Source of the DNA: Flavobacterium sp. UBA6135
GTDB taxonomy: Bacteria > Bacteroidota > Bacteroidia > Flavobacteriales > Flavobacteriaceae
Direction: 5' to 3'
NCBI RefSeq assembly: GCF_002428305.1
Contig: NZ_DIVJ01000026.1
Coordinates: 1 to 16,521 of the forward strand
DNA: 16,521 nucleotides
Shown here one piece after another: positions 15,288 to 16,521 of the stretch (its first letter is position 1; each line of letters starts with the position of its first letter). Under the pieces are notes generated by a model. The model was not told the DNA's origin, ran no database searches, and saw only the letters and a list, made by a program, of their open reading frames with translations. A program made the position numbers and the translations under genes.

Positions 15288-16521
15288 TTAATTCTTTATA
15301 AATTTAATTTGACTAAAACTATTTCCTGAAAAAGCCTGAACAATATATAAACCGTCCAGAAATTGACTAACATCAACGTCAATAGTCAAATTACTCAAGG
15401 TTTGATTAAATAGCTCTTTCCCCATGATATCGAAAATTATCAATCGATCTATTGCTAAATCCGATTCGAGTGTGAATATATTTTGAACGGGATTTGGATA
15501 GAGCTGCAATGCTACTTTCAAGTCATGCCTTGGATTACTTAACACAGTAGGACAAGGAACAAGCACAGGTACAGTCGAACTACTCGCAGTACTATTAACA
15601 CCAATGCCCAAACCACCATGAAAATTGCTTCCCCATGTCCATATTTCACCAGCCGAATTTATTGCAGCATTACATTGACTACCAACACTTACGGCAACCC
15701 AATTGGCAGCAGTACCAAGTTGCGTTAATGGTTGAATATTTGGATTAGTACTTCCCTGTATTATTCCTGTAAACCACAAAGTACTATTATCTAATCTGAT
15801 ATAAACCGATGTACTTACACCAGTATCAGCATCTCTTACAAAATATGGGGAGTTGGTAGTTCCTACATTATTATTAGTTTTAATATCAAAATTTATTCTA
15901 TCTCCTGTTCTGGTGTGTTTAACATTTGTTCCACCTAGTTTTTGAACGGGATTTTGAACATTACCAGCAATTGTTGCACCTGCTGGAGCTTTCAACATAT
16001 CATTTTGGTTCCAACCCCATCCCCATGCTGTGTTGTTTGTTTTTACCGCTACTGTTACACGGTCATGGGCAGAAGCTTCCCTCCAATCGGTATCAAGACT
16101 TCTTTGCTCGGGAACTAAAACATTTGGTCCACTTGGAAAGCCTATTAAAGCAAATCTTTCAGAATTGCCCCAACCCCATAGTGTACCATTTTGTTTAATA
16201 GCAATGGAATGACTAAGTCCGGCAGCAACGGTACTCCAATCAGTATCTGTACCTACTTGCATAGGATAATTTCTAAACACAGTTGTACCATCTCCCAACT
16301 GTCCTCTATTGTTACTTCCCCATGACCATAAAGTGCCATCAGTTTTTACGGCAAGTGTAAAAGAGTAAATACCGTCCATGCTAGGAGAAACTTCTTTCCA
16401 ATTATTGTCTGTCCCAATTTGAACTGGAGAATTCTTTAGAACATTGGTACCATCACCTAACTCTCCAAAAGTATTTTTGCCCCATGCCCACAATGTACCG
16501 TTATCGGCAATAGCACACACA
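15288..16521 (-). CDS. RCC1-repeat protein with T9SS sorting domain, N-terminus missing
   Basis: At least 410 residues, open at the window edge, so the signal peptide and first repeats lie outside. The apparent start (GTG at 16520) is inside a repeat (CAIADNGTLWAWGKN) and is not a real start. RCC1-type repeats are clear from WAWGKNTFGELGDGT, LWSWGSNNRGQLGDGT, LWGWGNS, WGWGWNQND and IWTWGSNFHGGLG, with VQIGTDNNWKEV-like links, and should form a beta-propeller. The central part (about 195-260) is a less regular insert. The last 71 residues (LYPNPVQNIF, IFDIMGKELF, FLDGLYIVQAF) are a type A T9SS sorting domain, so it should be a secreted surface protein. No nucleotide-exchange role should be assumed from the RCC1 name. 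Confidence 0.9.
   Translation of the reverse strand, partial: VCAIADNGTLWAWGKNTFGELGDGTNVLKNSPVQIGTDNNWKEVSPSMDGIYSFTLAVKTDGTLWSWGSNNRGQLGDGTTVFRNYPMQVGTDTDWSTVAAGLSHSIAIKQNGTLWGWGNSERFALIGFPSGPNVLVPEQRSLDTDWREASAHDRVTVAVKTNNTAWGWGWNQNDMLKAPAGATIAGNVQNPVQKLGGTNVKHTRTGDRINFDIKTNNNVGTTNSPYFVRDADTGVSTSVYIRLDNSTLWFTGIIQGSTNPNIQPLTQLGTAANWVAVSVGSQCNAAINSAGEIWTWGSNFHGGLGIGVNSTASSSTVPVLVPCPTVLSNPRHDLKVALQLYPNPVQNIFTLESDLAIDRLIIFDIMGKELFNQTLSNLTIDVDVSQFLDGLYIVQAFSGNSFSQIKFIKN

Overview
The window looks like chromosomal DNA of a Flavobacterium-type member of the Bacteroidota. The DNA is AT-rich, ribosome-binding sites are weak, and several promoter-like sites fit the Bacteroidota -7 box (TAnnTTTG). 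Two secreted proteins end in type IX secretion sorting domains, and domains such as DUF2911, DUF3347 and DUF5122 are common in this group. No rRNA, tRNA or CRISPR was seen.

Layout. (1) Positions 1-125, minus strand: start of a response-regulator receiver domain cut by the window edge. (2) About 345-1805: a repeat-rich region around a single IS200-type (Y1, HUH) transposase. On both sides lie palindromic units with a 43-bp period, many preceded by GTAG, the mark of REP elements associated with TnpA/RAYT enzymes. Directly behind the transposase a divergent array runs in the opposite orientation. (3) 1938-11958, plus strand: a ten-gene metal locus, almost certainly for copper. It encodes a Cys-rich secreted protein, an HMA-DUF3347 periplasmic protein, a thioredoxin-like protein, a small HMA protein, an outer-membrane barrel, a DUF2911 protein, a CPMHPE/CPxCGM lipoprotein, an HMA-AraC fusion regulator, a Cu(I) P1B-type ATPase and a multicopper oxidase fused to a C-terminal barrel-like domain. 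(4) 11963-12088: a second copy of the octamer array plus one REP head, in the same orientation as at the left edge, so the copper locus is bracketed by direct repeats. (5) 12175-16521, minus strand: a small secreted protein, a DUF5122 repeat protein with a T9SS tail, a lipoprotein and an RCC1-repeat protein with a T9SS tail, with two good intrinsic terminators.

How the genes fit together (inference from families and order): the ATPase would pump Cu(I) out of the cytosol. The multicopper oxidase would oxidise Cu(I) in the envelope, perhaps held at the outer membrane by its barrel-like tail. The HMA, HMBD, His/Met-rich and Cys-rich proteins would buffer or pass copper, and the thioredoxin-like protein would keep their thiols reduced. 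The HMA-AraC protein is the obvious candidate sensor. Tight spacing (gaps of 5 and 3 nt, overlaps of 1 and 4 nt) joins the five genes at 2511-6149 into one transcription unit, and the ATPase and oxidase genes overlap by 1 nt.

Most notable: the REP-like arrays with an inverted, divergent partner around a Y1 transposase; the matching octamer-plus-REP flanks of the copper locus; and two uncommon fusions (HMA-AraC and oxidase-barrel).
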